NCBI RefSeq assembly: GCF_017571495.1
Contig: NZ_JAGETZ010000022.1
Location: forward strand, 1-64,000
Direction of reading: 5' to 3'
DNA from: Hymenobacter negativus
GTDB taxonomy: Bacteria; Bacteroidota; Bacteroidia; Cytophagales; Hymenobacteraceae
Length of the DNA: 64,000 bases
The position numbers were made by a program, and so were the translations under genes. Shown piece by piece: positions 1 through 9,429 of this stretch (position 1 is the first letter of the stretch; each line of letters begins with the position of its first letter). The notes below the pieces were generated by a model. The model did no database searches. It was not told the DNA's origin and saw only the letters and a program-made list of their open reading frames with translations.

Positions 1-72
1 GTGAATGGCACATTTGGCTATTCACTTCCCCATTCCGGCTTTCCGGCCTTCGCGCATTGAAAAAGCCTTGCC

Positions 73-80
73 TACTTTTG
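73..80 (+). promoter_or_regulatory. Bacteroidota-type -7 element upstream of gcvH
   Basis: TACTTTTG matches the TAnnTTTG -7 consensus of Bacteroidota sigma-ABfr promoters. No well-spaced TTG -33 element is visible. It would give a leader of roughly 50 nt for gcvH. Confidence 0.5.
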
Positions 81-97
81 AGGCATGATGAGCTGTT

Positions 98-129
98 GAC
101 TCATTTACTCATTCACCCATTCACTCATT
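98..129 (+). repeat. Imperfect heptamer/octamer direct repeat in the gcvH leader
   Basis: Four consecutive units of the form (c/t)ac(t/c)catt follow one another just before the gcvH start codon. No function is evident. Length variation here would change the 5' leader of gcvH. Confidence 0.55.
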
Positions 130-135
130 GAACCG

Positions 136-516
136 ATGAACCTGCCCGCCACCCTGCACTACACCAAGGACCACGAATGGATTCGCGTTGAAGGCGACGT
201 CGCTTACGTTGGCATCACCGACCACGCCCAAAAAGAGCTGGGCGACATCGTGTACGTCGACATCGATACCCTCGACAAAGACGTGGCCCAACACGACGTG
301 TTCGGCACCGTGGAGGCCGTGAAAACGGTTTCGGACCTATTCAGCCCCATCACCGGCACTGTGCTCGAAGTAAACGAGAAGCTGGCCGACGCTCCCGAAA
401 CCGTTAACGCTGACCCTTACGGTGATGGCTGGATGGTGAAAATTTCCATCACCAAACCCGAAGAGTTGGCTGAGCTGCTCAGCGCCGACGCCTATGGGGA
501 ACTGGTAGGTGCCTAG
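136..516 (+). CDS. gcvH: Glycine cleavage system H protein
   Basis: Lipoyl carrier of the glycine cleavage complex. It shuttles the aminomethyl group from the P protein to the T protein and then presents dihydrolipoate to the L protein in the cytoplasm. The 126-residue length is typical. The N-terminus contains the family HEWI motif (residues 13-16), and the lipoylated lysine is K63 in GTVEAVK. The ATG at 136 follows a repeat-rich leader and a -7 element. The gene is followed after about 30 nt by a co-directional VanZ-peptidase gene, which has no obvious functional link. The other cleavage genes (gcvP, gcvT) are not in the window. Confidence 0.97.
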   Translation: MNLPATLHYTKDHEWIRVEGDVAYVGITDHAQKELGDIVYVDIDTLDKDVAQHDVFGTVEAVKTVSDLFSPITGTVLEVNEKLADAPETVNADPYGDGWMVKISITKPEELAELLSADAYGELVGA

Positions 517-549
517 CAACGCGATTTTGGGCTTAGTTTGGGCGTTGTA

Positions 550-2289
550 ATGACGACTCCTCAACCAACCCAACCAATCCGCCGTCCCTACGCCGCTTTG
601 CCGCTGCTATGGGCCACCGTGGTGCTGGTGCTCACCCTCACCCCCTCTGATGAAATGCCGCGCACGCCCGAGTGGGAGCTACTGTCGTTTGACACAGCTG
701 CCCACGCGGGCGTGTTTTTCGTTTTTGCGGCCTTAAGCTGGTTCTCGCTGCACCGGCAACGCCGCTGGCCGCGGCTGGCTCGACACGCTGGTTTGGCCGT
801 GCTGGTCGGCAGCTTCCTATTCGGTGCCCTCATTGAGGTGCTGCAAATGACTATGAAGCTGGGCCGCCACGGCGAATGGTCGGACCTGATAAGCGACAGT
901 ATAGGAGCGGCGCTGGCAGTGGGACTGGCCGCCGTGTGGGCAAAACGTTTAGGCTATAAACCACAACCGCTGGTAATTGCAGTTGGGCTGCTATTGGTTT
1001 CCAGCGCTATTCAGGCGCAGGATATTCCCCGCGCCCGTCACACCATCGAAGCACTTGCTTCTGATAAAATGCACGGCCGGGGTTATGTGCAACAGGGCGA
1101 GCACATTGCCGCTGGATATCTACGCAAAAGGCTAAAGGAATTGAAGCTGGAACCGTTGGCCACAAACTACACCCAGCCATTTACGCTGGATGTGAACACG
1201 TTTCCAGGACAGATGCGCTTGTCATTTACGCATAGTAGTGGGTCGTGGAAATCATACACCAATGAGTTGAGGCCAGGCCGGGATTTTATTGCCGCTCCAG
1301 AATCAAGAGCCGCATCAGGCGTTGGTACAGCTATACTGCTTGACACATTGTGCTTTACTTCGCCAAATGCTCAACGGGCGGTACAACAGCAAGCGCGCCA
1401 GTTGTTAACCAGCAGGGCCGGCTATGCTTTTCTCGTTCTCACCGCTCACAATGAGCAACGGCTGACAAGCTTGCCTGTGAGCTTACGCCAAACCCTTGAT
1501 TCGTTGTCGAACCGGATATTGTTGCAGCCTAAGCTTACGGCATCACTCGCTGCATCTCAAGGTCCTGGCATCCGCATTGAAGCATTAAACAAGCCTGCCA
1601 TTTGGTATCCTCAGAACGAAATTCTTGCGCTCCAGCTTGACGCCCAGCTCCTGCACAACTACCAAACCCAAAACCTCGCCGCTGTCGTTCGGGGCAGCGT
1701 TCAACCTGATTCCTTCCTCGTCGTTTCTGCTCATTACGACCACCTCGGCATGATGGGCAAGGACGTGTATTTTCCCGGTGCCAACGACAACGCCAGCGGC
1801 GTGGCGATGGTCCTGGAACTGGCCGCCCACTATGCCAAGCCCGAAAACCGTCCGGCTTGCTCCGTCGTCTTCCTGCTCTTTGGGGCCGAAGAAGCCGGGT
1901 TGGTCGGTTCGCAATACTTCGTGGCGCACCCGTTGGTACCACTCAAAAGCATCAAGTTCCTCATCAACCTCGACTTGTTGGGAACCGGTGAGCAGGGGGC
2001 CACCATAGTGAATGGGCGCGTATTTGAAGCGCCTTATCGCCGCCTCGTGGCCCTCAACGACGCACGTCATTACCTGCCCGTATTGGGAGCCCGTGGCCGT
2101 GCCGCCAACTCCGACCATTTTCCGTTCTCCGAAGCTGGAGTACCTGCCTTTTTTCTGTATACACGCGGCGGCAGCGCAGCCTACCACGATGTGAACGATA
2201 AGCCCTTGGCTCTGTCACTGGCTGGTTTTGCCGGGGCCTTTGGGCTGGTACGTGATTTTCTGAACGAAGAGGGTGCCGGCCCGAAATAA
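550..2289 (+). CDS. VanZ-like membrane domain fused to a secreted M28 metallopeptidase
   Basis: One open frame of 579 residues joins two modules usually encoded separately. Residues 1 to about 135 form a VanZ-like unit with several hydrophobic helices and the motif LIEVLQ. At about residues 141-157 there is a second, signal-peptide-like hydrophobic stretch ending AIQAQ, as a free M28 enzyme would begin. The peptidase domain follows with a full set of zinc-site residues: H395 and D397 (SAHYD), D413 (NDNASG), E447/E448 (GAEEAG), D475 (NLDLLG) and H523 (SDHF). It is probably an exported aminopeptidase, anchored by the VanZ helices if the fusion is translated intact. I chose ATG at 550 over the upstream TTG at 538. 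A sequencing error or a lost stop between two ancestral genes is the main alternative. Confidence 0.82.
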   Translation: MTTPQPTQPIRRPYAALPLLWATVVLVLTLTPSDEMPRTPEWELLSFDTAAHAGVFFVFAALSWFSLHRQRRWPRLARHAGLAVLVGSFLFGALIEVLQMTMKLGRHGEWSDLISDSIGAALAVGLAAVWAKRLGYKPQPLVIAVGLLLVSSAIQAQDIPRARHTIEALASDKMHGRGYVQQGEHIAAGYLRKRLKELKLEPLATNYTQPFTLDVNTFPGQMRLSFTHSSGSWKSYTNELRPGRDFIAAPESRAASGVGTAILLDTLCFTSPNAQRAVQQQARQLLTSRAGYAFLVLTAHNEQRLTSLPVSLRQTLDSLSNRILLQPKLTASLAASQGPGIRIEALNKPAIWYPQNEILALQLDAQLLHNYQTQNLAAVVRGSVQPDSFLVVSAHYDHLGMMGKDVYFPGANDNASGVAMVLELAAHYAKPENRPACSVVFLLFGAEEAGLVGSQYFVAHPLVPLKSIKFLINLDLLGTGEQGATIVNGRVFEAPYRRLVALNDARHYLPVLGARGRAANSDHFPFSEAGVPAFFLYTRGGSAAYHDVNDKPLALSLAGFAGAFGLVRDFLNEEGAGPK

Positions 2290-2381
2290 TAAGTACCCGG
2301 CAGCTTTGCTTCGGCTTACGTTGAACGGTTTGCTCTAATGGGTCGATGTGCAGCTTCAGGAGAACTCGGGACAAAAGCAAA

Positions 2382-2415
2382 AATCGGTGGCTGAACTTTC
2401 GTTCAACCACCGATT
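2382..2415 (-). terminator. Rho-independent terminator of the small secreted protein gene
   Basis: A near-perfect 15-bp stem with a 5-nt loop is followed on the minus strand by a run of T's. It lies about 30 nt beyond the stop codon at 2444 and between convergent genes. Confidence 0.75.
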
Positions 2416-2443
2416 AAGTAGCACTAGTTTGCAGATTAAAGGC

Positions 2444-2980
2444 TTAGCCTTTGGCTTTCAGCGAAAGCATAATTTGCTTGGCGATGGGCTCCCATTCGGG
2501 CTTCTGACGGTCGGCACAGTTGAAGGTGCAAATCATCAGCTTGCCTTCCACATCGGTGAAAAAAACCAGCGTGTAAACCTCGTGGCCCATCTCGGGCTTC
2601 ATGAATTCGAGGTAGCCCACTTTGCGGTTGTTGATGTTCTTCACACCATCGCCGAACCAAGTGGCCTCCTTGTACTGCTTGTGATAAGTCTTGCCAAACG
2701 ACGCGGCGTAGATGTCAACCATGTCCTGGTCAGCTTCGTTGTCGCTGTAGTTGAAGGCGAGGCTGATGAGGTTGTTATTGGTGAAAATAACGCTCGGGCG
2801 GCTTTGGGCTTTGGCATAGGCAAAGTCCATCTGCTGCTCGGTCATTACTTCGAAGCCTTTGGGAATCAGGATTTCAACGCGCTCGCTGAGCACACGCTTC
2901 TTCACCAACTCAATTTCAGATGCAGGACGAGCGGCCATCAGCAGCACTCCCAGGATACAGAGTAAAAATGTAGATTTCAT
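2444..2980 (-). CDS. Small secreted protein of unknown function
   Basis: A 178-residue protein starting at ATG 2980, which begins with a clear signal peptide (MKSTFLLCILGVLLMAA). The mature part is mixed alpha/beta with no repeats, lipobox or T9SS sorting domain. It starts with a lysine/arginine/valine-rich strand and contains IPKGFEVM and YLEFMKPEMGHEVYTLVFF. Its general look (pro-mode strand, then FEVM..Q, then a 'NLI' strand) recalls small DcrB/PsbP-fold periplasmic proteins, but that is only a resemblance. The longer upstream frame (to 3031) would place residues before the signal peptide and was not used. It has its own terminator and a 350-bp AT-rich upstream region, so it is probably monocistronic. 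Confidence 0.8.
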   Translation of the reverse strand: MKSTFLLCILGVLLMAARPASEIELVKKRVLSERVEILIPKGFEVMTEQQMDFAYAKAQSRPSVIFTNNNLISLAFNYSDNEADQDMVDIYAASFGKTYHKQYKEATWFGDGVKNINNRKVGYLEFMKPEMGHEVYTLVFFTDVEGKLMICTFNCADRQKPEWEPIAKQIMLSLKAKG

Positions 2981-3336
2981 GTAATGGAGGATAAGAGGGT
3001 GAAGTAACTTCAACGCTATTTGCGAACCCAAGTTAGATACAATAACGAGATATCCAACTTTGCTGCCACAAATATTGCCATAATTTTTTAAACCGAGAGG
3101 GGGGCGAAAGGTTTATTGGCAATAAATGCTTCATTTTTGGGCCATTGGTGGCTTTTTTACGCTAGGGTTATCTCATTGTCAAATCTTCAGCCAAATAGCG
3201 TTTAAAGCATTTTTGAATTGAAAAAAATAATGTAAAAATCCAATTAGTGGAAAGAAATTTCGTTGAACAGCCCTTTTGCCTAGGCGGATGATAGGGAGCA
3301 CCTGTTAGACCAGTGCGAGAGTAAAGGGGATAGATA
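2981..3336. other. AT-rich intergenic region
   Basis: No coding potential. It is markedly more AT-rich than its surroundings and should hold the promoter of the minus-strand secreted protein. A 15-nt palindrome (arms TTTATTG/CAATAAA around one base) lies at 3112-3126 and could be an operator. No exact TAnnTTTG was found on the minus strand; AATATTTG near 3070 is one mismatch away. Confidence 0.4.
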
Positions 3337-4236
3337 CTACAAAATATTATTTAACTGCTCTTTTATTTTTTCTAGCTCTTCTTTCATGCCAACAACCAAA
3401 TGTTGTACGTTGGCATCGTTGGCCTTAGAACCGATGGTATTGATTTCGCGGCCGATTTCCTGGGCCAGGAAACCCAGCTTCTTGCCCACTGTTTCATCGG
3501 GCTGGTGCACGGCTTGCTCAAAGTAAGCAAGGTGGGCAGCCAAGCGTACTTTCTCCTCGGCGATGTCGAGCTTTTCGATGTAGTAGAGCACTTCCTGCTC
3601 GAAGCGGGTCTCGTTAAAGTGCTCGTGGCTGGTGAGTTCGGCCAGGTGCCCGGCCAGACGCTGGCGCACATGCTCGATGCGGACCGGGTCGCGCTCCTCC
3701 ACGGCCGCCAGCTGCTGACGGATGGTGGCCACGTAGCCTAGAATTTCGGCGGTTAAGGTGTGACCTTCATCCTGTCGGAATTGCTGGATGGAAGCCAGGG
3801 CTTCAGTAAGCAACGGCTGGAGCTCAGGCCAGGCAATTTCCTCGGCGGCGGGTTCGGCATCGCGTAGTTCGGTGGCGCTGGGTATGACGCCGGGTAGGCG
3901 CAGAGCGGCCAGCAGGGTGTCTTCGCCGGTGGTCAGGCCCAGGGTTTGGGCTATGGCTTTCAACTCATGAAAAGCGGCGATGAGGGCCTCTGTGTTGAGG
4001 GTGGCAGCGGTGCGAGTGGCGGCGGGACGCGTGAAGTCAAGGTTGAGGTTGACTTTACCACGGAGTAGGGACTTGGCCACGGCGTTGCGGATTTCCAACT
4101 CGTGGGGCATCAAGAAGCGCGGGAGGCGCAGGGTCAGATCCAGGGTTTTGGAGTTGACGGAACGAAGCTCGACGGTGGCGGTATAGGTGTCGGTTTCGCG
4201 GTGGGCTTGGCCGTAGCCGGTCATGGAAATGAGCAT
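3337..4236 (-). CDS. yicC: YicC/YloC family endoribonuclease-like protein
   Basis: A 299-residue protein starting at ATG 4236 with the family N-terminus MLISMTGYG. The C-terminal DUF1732 region carries the hallmark EINTIGSKA and a helical, lysine-rich tail (KEELEKIKEQLNNIL). E. coli YicC is reported to act on RNA and to promote sRNA turnover; the activity here is inferred from the family. The 20 extra residues upstream in frame do not fit the family start and were excluded. In many genomes it precedes gmk, which is absent here, so the gene appears to stand alone. Confidence 0.9.
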   Translation of the reverse strand: MLISMTGYGQAHRETDTYTATVELRSVNSKTLDLTLRLPRFLMPHELEIRNAVAKSLLRGKVNLNLDFTRPAATRTAATLNTEALIAAFHELKAIAQTLGLTTGEDTLLAALRLPGVIPSATELRDAEPAAEEIAWPELQPLLTEALASIQQFRQDEGHTLTAEILGYVATIRQQLAAVEERDPVRIEHVRQRLAGHLAELTSHEHFNETRFEQEVLYYIEKLDIAEEKVRLAAHLAYFEQAVHQPDETVGKKLGFLAQEIGREINTIGSKANDANVQHLVVGMKEELEKIKEQLNNIL

Positions 4237-4374
4237 AAGGAGGGGCTGGGGCTGATTAAGGGCCGTAAAGGTCGTCATGCGGCGGGCTGAACACATAGCA
4301 CGCAGGCAGGTGCATGGGTGCGAGGCTAAAACCTCGGACTTTTACGGCAAGGAATAAAAAGGGCAAAAGGGCCG

Positions 4375-4382
4375 CAAAAGTA
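4375..4382 (-). promoter_or_regulatory. -7 promoter element for the yicC gene
   Basis: TACTTTTG on the minus strand matches TAnnTTTG about 140 nt upstream of the yicC ATG. The -33 element is not clear. Confidence 0.45.
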
Positions 4383-4447
4383 GCCGTTGATTCTGGCCGA
4401 AAAAACGGAAAACAGGAGCATAACAATTGGATAATCCGGCGGCTATG

Positions 4448-4475
4448 TTGCCGTAATAAGCCCCCGGTAGCTTTG
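4448..4475 (+). promoter_or_regulatory. Promoter of the TonB receptor gene
   Basis: TTG at 4448 and TAGCTTTG at 4468-4475 are 17 nt apart, a good fit to the Bacteroidota TTG / TAnnTTTG promoter. The receptor ATG is 25 nt downstream. Confidence 0.65.
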
Positions 4476-4500
4476 CGGCATCAAACCAACTTGTCGGTAT

Positions 4501-7350
4501 ATGCGCATTCTTTTACTGGGGTTCTTTTTGCTGTTTATGAATGGGTTGGCCTTCGGTCAGCAGGGAAAGCTGGCCGGAAAGGTTACGGACAAAAAGACCA
4601 ATGAGGGAGTAATCGGGGCCACGGTTTTGGTAACGGGTACCACTCAGGCGGCCCCTGTAAACGTGGATGGCAGCTACGAGTTGCCGCTCGACGCGGGTAC
4701 CTACAACATCACAGTAACCTACGTGGGCTACAAGCCGCTCACCTTCCCCGGCATAGTTATCAAAAGTGGTGAAACTACGACGCTGAATGGTCAGATGGAG
4801 GAAAGCGCTACCAGCCTCACCGAAGTGACTGTGACCGGCGTGAAGCAGACCGGCACCGAAGTAGCCCTGATTCAGGACTTGCGGCGTAGTGAAGTGGTAG
4901 TGAGTGGCATGAGCAACGACCAGATTGTGAAGACTCTGGACCGCGACGCGGCTGAAGTGGTAAAGCGCATTCCGGGCGTAACTATCCAGAACAACAACTT
5001 TATCGTGATTCGCGGCTTGGCCGAGCGCTACAATACGGTGATGTTGAACGATGCCCTCACGCCGAGCGCCGAGACGGACACCCGCTCCTTCTCGTTTGAC
5101 ATTCTGCCCAGCTCGGTGATTGACCGGGTGCTGATTTTCAAGAGTGGCGCTCCGGAGTTGCCGGGCGAGTTTGGCGGCGGTGTAGTGAAGGTGTACACCA
5201 AAAACTCGGTGCTGGAAAATTCTACTTCGCTCTCGGTGTCGGGCTGGGCCCGCAATACCAACACCTTTAAGGGCGGTTTCCAAAGTACCGACCACAGTTC
5301 GACCGACTTCCTGGGCTTTGATAACGGGCAGCGCGAAATGCCGGGCCTACTCAGCGACCTGAAGCCGACCGGCACGACCAGCTCGCAGGAACTGACCACT
5401 GGCCGCACGTCGCTGCGCAACGAATTTCTGCCGCGCATCATCACCTCGCGGCCCGACCTGCGCTTTTCGCTGGGCATCAACCGCAAGTTTGAGATTGGCA
5501 AGGTGTACGTGAGTAACGTGACATCCATTTCTTATTCCAACACACAGGAGCAGTACACTTCGGAACGCCAGCGCTACGATTTCTACGACCCCAAATTCCC
5601 GGACCTGATGCCACTGCCACAGTTCCGCTACCAGGATACCCGCTCGCTGTCGGCGGTGCGGCTAGGCGTTATTCATAACTATCAGGTGCGTCTGAATGAC
5701 CGCAACCGGTTGGAATTCCGCAATTTTTTCAACCAGTATGGTACCGATGAAGTGGTGAACCGCCGTGGGCCCAACTACAGCGAACTGCCCGACATTGGCC
5801 TGGAACACAACGACTACAGCCTGCACTACCAGAGCCGGAGCATCTACTCGGGCCAGTTGGGCGGCACTCACGAGGTGGGCCCTGCTAACCGTACAGCCCT
5901 GACTTGGGCAGTTGGCTACAACTACGTGAGCCGCAGCGAACCCGACTACCGCCAAAACCAGCAAACTCGCCTCTACGATGCCTCGAAGCCCGGCGACCTG
6001 AACCCGGCGCCTTTTGAAGTGCAGGTGAACAACATTCCGCAAACCAGCGCCCGGTTCTTCGCCAACCTGAAAGAAAATACTTACATGGCCAGCGGCCAGG
6101 CCGAGCGCCGCTTTGCGGGCCGCGATACCCTTAGCGCCAATCTGTATAAGCTACGAGCCGGCTTCTACACTGAGCAGAAGAGCCGCGACTACGACAGCCG
6201 GTTTTTCAACTACGCCCGCGCCGGCCGGCTCGACCCCGCAATTGCCAGCCAGCCCTTGAGCACTATTTTTAGCCCTGAAAACCTGAACACGGCCAACGGC
6301 TTCGTGCTGCGTGACAACACCAACGAGTTTGACCGCTACACGGGTCAAAATACCTTATTGGCAGGGTATATAAGTGGAGTGGCTCCGCTGTCGGAGAAGT
6401 TCAACCTGAGCGGTGGTGTACGGGTGGAATACAACCGCAAGTTTCTGGAATCGGGGGCTGCGGAGAAGCCCTACGAGGAAAAGCGCACCTTCCTGCTGCC
6501 CTCGCTCAATGCCACCTACAACTTCAATGAGCGCCACTTGCTACGGGCCGGTGGCAGCATCTCGGTAAATCGTCCCGAATTCCGGGAAGTAGCGAAATAT
6601 AACTACTTCGACTTCAATAATAATTTCAATATCACAGGTAATGAGACGTTGCGGACAGCTAAGATTTACAACGCTGATTTGCGCTACGAGTTTTATCCCA
6701 CTCGTTCAGAAATGATTTCCGTAGGGGTCTTCTACAAGCATTTTACGGACGCCATTGAGCAGGTAACGGACCCGACCACCGGCAGCGACCTATACCTGAC
6801 CTTCCAGAACGCCCCCAAAGCCTACGACCTGGGCGTGGAAGTAGAAGCCCGCAAGTCGCTGGTAGGTCTCACCGATAATGCATTTCTGCAGCATTTCTCT
6901 CTCATTCTCAATGCCTCGCTGATTAAGAGCCGGGTGCAGCTTGATGAGACGCTGGAAAGCAACACAAACTTCGCCATTACCGACCGGGCTCTGCAAGGCC
7001 AGTCGCCCTATGTGGTGAACGCCGGCCTGTTCTATCAAGACGATGAGCGCCACTGGCAGATTTCGGCGCAGTACAACGTCATCGGGCCGCGCATCTCGTT
7101 TGTGGGCGACAAGCAGAACAACCCGTCCATCATCGAGCTGCAGCGACACGTGGTGGATTTGGCCTTGACCAAGGGCTTTGGCAACCACCTGGAGGTGCGC
7201 GCCGGCGTGCAAAACCTGCTGAACCAGCTGGTGCGCCAGAACTACGACTTCGACCGCAACGGTGAAATCAACGGTATCGAGCGGGACGCTTCGTTCAACC
7301 GCTACCGTCGCGGAACTTACTCTACTTTAGGCCTTACCTATCGTTTCTAA
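4501..7350 (+). CDS. TonB-dependent receptor with carboxypeptidase-regulatory-like N-terminal domain
   Basis: A 949-residue outer-membrane receptor. It starts with a signal peptide (about residues 1-19, ending AFGQ), followed by a carboxypeptidase-regulatory-like beta-sandwich (about 24-100, GKVTDKKTNEGVIGATV and VGYKPL). The plug (about 130-240) contains RIPGV, the IRGL segment and GEFGGGVV. A long 22-strand-type barrel ends in ...LGLTYRF with the expected terminal Phe. It imports an unidentified ligand across the outer membrane using TonB energy. No SusD partner follows. A terminator separates it from the T9SS-exported protein downstream, a recurrent neighbour type for receptors of this class. 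Confidence 0.93.
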   Translation: MRILLLGFFLLFMNGLAFGQQGKLAGKVTDKKTNEGVIGATVLVTGTTQAAPVNVDGSYELPLDAGTYNITVTYVGYKPLTFPGIVIKSGETTTLNGQMEESATSLTEVTVTGVKQTGTEVALIQDLRRSEVVVSGMSNDQIVKTLDRDAAEVVKRIPGVTIQNNNFIVIRGLAERYNTVMLNDALTPSAETDTRSFSFDILPSSVIDRVLIFKSGAPELPGEFGGGVVKVYTKNSVLENSTSLSVSGWARNTNTFKGGFQSTDHSSTDFLGFDNGQREMPGLLSDLKPTGTTSSQELTTGRTSLRNEFLPRIITSRPDLRFSLGINRKFEIGKVYVSNVTSISYSNTQEQYTSERQRYDFYDPKFPDLMPLPQFRYQDTRSLSAVRLGVIHNYQVRLNDRNRLEFRNFFNQYGTDEVVNRRGPNYSELPDIGLEHNDYSLHYQSRSIYSGQLGGTHEVGPANRTALTWAVGYNYVSRSEPDYRQNQQTRLYDASKPGDLNPAPFEVQVNNIPQTSARFFANLKENTYMASGQAERRFAGRDTLSANLYKLRAGFYTEQKSRDYDSRFFNYARAGRLDPAIASQPLSTIFSPENLNTANGFVLRDNTNEFDRYTGQNTLLAGYISGVAPLSEKFNLSGGVRVEYNRKFLESGAAEKPYEEKRTFLLPSLNATYNFNERHLLRAGGSISVNRPEFREVAKYNYFDFNNNFNITGNETLRTAKIYNADLRYEFYPTRSEMISVGVFYKHFTDAIEQVTDPTTGSDLYLTFQNAPKAYDLGVEVEARKSLVGLTDNAFLQHFSLILNASLIKSRVQLDETLESNTNFAITDRALQGQSPYVVNAGLFYQDDERHWQISAQYNVIGPRISFVGDKQNNPSIIELQRHVVDLALTKGFGNHLEVRAGVQNLLNQLVRQNYDFDRNGEINGIERDASFNRYRRGTYSTLGLTYRF

Positions 7351-7394
7351 GCCCGACGCTTAACAATAGCTTAAACTAAGAGCGATAATATGAT

Positions 7395-7428
7395 AACGGC
7401 CGCCAGGTTCTGGTGGCCGTTCTGTTTT
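7395..7428 (+). terminator. Terminator between the receptor and the T9SS cargo gene
   Basis: A 12-bp stem (one G-T pair) with a 3-nt loop is followed by CTGTTTT, 45 nt after the receptor stop. GACCTTTG at 7431-7438, a one-mismatch -7 box, follows at once and probably starts the next transcript. Confidence 0.65.
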
Positions 7429-7481
7429 CGGACCTTTGCGCTACCAACTTTTGCGACTCCATCCCATCTTCATTCCTCTGT

Positions 7482-9203
7482 ATGAAAAAGCTTATACTTC
7501 CGGTTTTGCTCGCAGTAGCCAGCCTAACTGCGCAGGCCCAATGCCCGGCAGCAGGCACCGTTGTTTCCATCGGCCTCGGCAGCACCGTGACGTCGGGCGT
7601 GGAAATCACGACCAACACCACCTGGACCAGCAATAACATCTATTACCTCGACGGCTTTGTGTATGTGAACAGCGGCGTGACGCTGACCATCCAGCCGGGT
7701 ACCATCATCAAGGGCAGCTTGGCTAACAAGGGTGCCCTCATCATCCGCCAAGGCGCCCAACTCATTGCGGAGGGTACCCCGACTCAGCCCATCGTTTTTA
7801 CTTCAGCTCAACCGGCCGGCCAGCGCCAGCCCGGCGACTGGGGCGGGGTGATTCTGGTAGGCCGCGCGCCCACCAACCTGCCCGCCGTGACCAACGTGGA
7901 AGGCGGTGTGGTGGCCACCTTTGGTGGCCCTTCAGCCAACCTGCCCAACGACAACTCTGGCATTGTGCGCTATGTGCGGATTGAGTACCCCGGCGTAGCA
8001 TTCCTGCCCAATAGCGAAATCAACGGCCTGACCCTTTGCGGTGTAGGCGCAGGTACTACCATCGACCACGTGCAGGTGACGGGCTCGGGCGATGACTCAT
8101 TTGAGTGGTTTGGCGGCACTGTGAATGCCAAATACCTGATAGGCTTGGCTGGTACCGACGATGACTTTGATACCGATAACGGTTACTCGGGTCGTGTGCA
8201 GTACGGCATTAGCGTACGTAATCCTACACGCGGCGATATCGCCACGGGCGGCGTTTCGAACGGTTTTGAGAGCGACAACGACGCCACCGGCACCAACAAC
8301 ACCCCGCAGACGTCGGCCGTGTTCACGAACATGAGCGTGTTTATGCCCACCACGCCGGCCGCTGCTACGCCCTTTGCCAACTCCGATGCGGCCCTGATTC
8401 GCCGCAACTCGGCCCAGAGCATCTTCAACTCGGTGTTTGCCGGCCGTCCCTTTGGCTTGCAGCTCAACAGCGGTTCGAGCGGCAATACCCTGACCAATGC
8501 CCAAACTGGCCTGCTGGCCTTCCAGAATAACGTGGTGGCTGGCTACAGCCCCCGCGTGGCCCGCGCCACAGGCGGCGCCCTGGCCGGCTTCAGCATCAAC
8601 TCCTTCATCGGCACGGGCAACGACACCACCCGCACGGTAGCCGCCCTGGGCCTGAATGCCGATAACTTCGCCTTCGATGGCAACTGCGGCGCCAGCGCCT
8701 CGTGCACGCCCAATTTCAACCTGCCCGCTGCTTCGCTCCTCAACACCGGGGCTGCCTTTACCAATGCCAAGCTCACCGGCACGGGCAACGGCGGCGTGAA
8801 CAGCACCATTGATGTGGTAACCTTCCGCGGTGCCTTTGGCACGACGAACTGGGCCACCGGCTGGACCAACTTCAACCCCCAGATTACCTGCTACAACGTA
8901 GCTGGCCAGGTGCTCGCCAACCGCGAGGTTGTCAATGCTCCGCTGCAAGCCCTCACCGTGTCGCCGAACCCGACCGAAGGCGCTGCTGCTAGCTTAGGCT
9001 TCGACGTTAAAACCGCTACCACTGCTACTGTGCGCGTGGTGGATATGATGGGCCGCGAAGTGGCCGTGGTACTGAACGGCGGCAAGTTGAGCGCCGGCCC
9101 GCAGCGCCTGATGCTGCCCGCCTCGCTGGTGCCCGGCATGTATGTGGCTACCGTGGCTACCGGCGATGCCGTGCAGTCGGTACGCTTCGTAGTGAGCAAG
9201 TAA
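7482..9203 (+). CDS. T9SS-exported protein with type A sorting domain, probable beta-helix
   Basis: A 573-residue protein starting at MKKLILPVLLAVASLTAQAQ. The body is rich in short G/N/T-containing strands such as VNSGVTLTIQPGT and GALIIRQGA, as in right-handed beta-helix surface proteins. It contains an acidic stretch (DDDFDTDNG) that could bind calcium. The last ~80 residues form a T9SS type A sorting domain (VSPNPTEG, then VVDMMGREV, ending VRFVVSK), which directs export across the outer membrane and usually surface attachment. It sits between two TonB receptors, so a role in capturing or processing a ligand for the upstream receptor is plausible but inferred. The 23 in-frame residues upstream of the signal peptide were excluded. 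Confidence 0.87.
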   Translation: MKKLILPVLLAVASLTAQAQCPAAGTVVSIGLGSTVTSGVEITTNTTWTSNNIYYLDGFVYVNSGVTLTIQPGTIIKGSLANKGALIIRQGAQLIAEGTPTQPIVFTSAQPAGQRQPGDWGGVILVGRAPTNLPAVTNVEGGVVATFGGPSANLPNDNSGIVRYVRIEYPGVAFLPNSEINGLTLCGVGAGTTIDHVQVTGSGDDSFEWFGGTVNAKYLIGLAGTDDDFDTDNGYSGRVQYGISVRNPTRGDIATGGVSNGFESDNDATGTNNTPQTSAVFTNMSVFMPTTPAAATPFANSDAALIRRNSAQSIFNSVFAGRPFGLQLNSGSSGNTLTNAQTGLLAFQNNVVAGYSPRVARATGGALAGFSINSFIGTGNDTTRTVAALGLNADNFAFDGNCGASASCTPNFNLPAASLLNTGAAFTNAKLTGTGNGGVNSTIDVVTFRGAFGTTNWATGWTNFNPQITCYNVAGQVLANREVVNAPLQALTVSPNPTEGAAASLGFDVKTATTATVRVVDMMGREVAVVLNGGKLSAGPQRLMLPASLVPGMYVATVATGDAVQSVRFVVSK

Positions 9204-9246
9204 TGAGCTGATTCGGGGGCGCGCTGCGGCGCCTGCTGAACGAATT

Positions 9247-9283
9247 AAAAAGCCTGCCCCATGCATGGGGCAGGCTTTTTTTA
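9247..9283 (+). terminator. Rho-independent terminator after the T9SS cargo gene
   Basis: A perfect self-complementary stem (gcctgccccat / atggggcaggc) is flanked by A-run and T-run, about 45 nt after the stop codon. The shape also allows function in the reverse direction. Confidence 0.88.
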
Positions 9284-9429
9284 TAATCAACGTGGCAGGA
9301 CTGTTGAGTAAAGCAGTGTTACCTAATTGTGACCGATAGGGCTGAGGCATAACAATTTGATTAATCAATCTTCATGTTACGCCCTTGGATATCGGGGGAA
9401 CTTTGTGGCTCAAACATTTCCCCTTCATC

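Noticed and set aside
4314..4604. 96-codon plus-strand ORF upstream of the first TonB receptor
   Set aside because: It overlaps the receptor promoter and signal-peptide region and has low-complexity basic composition.
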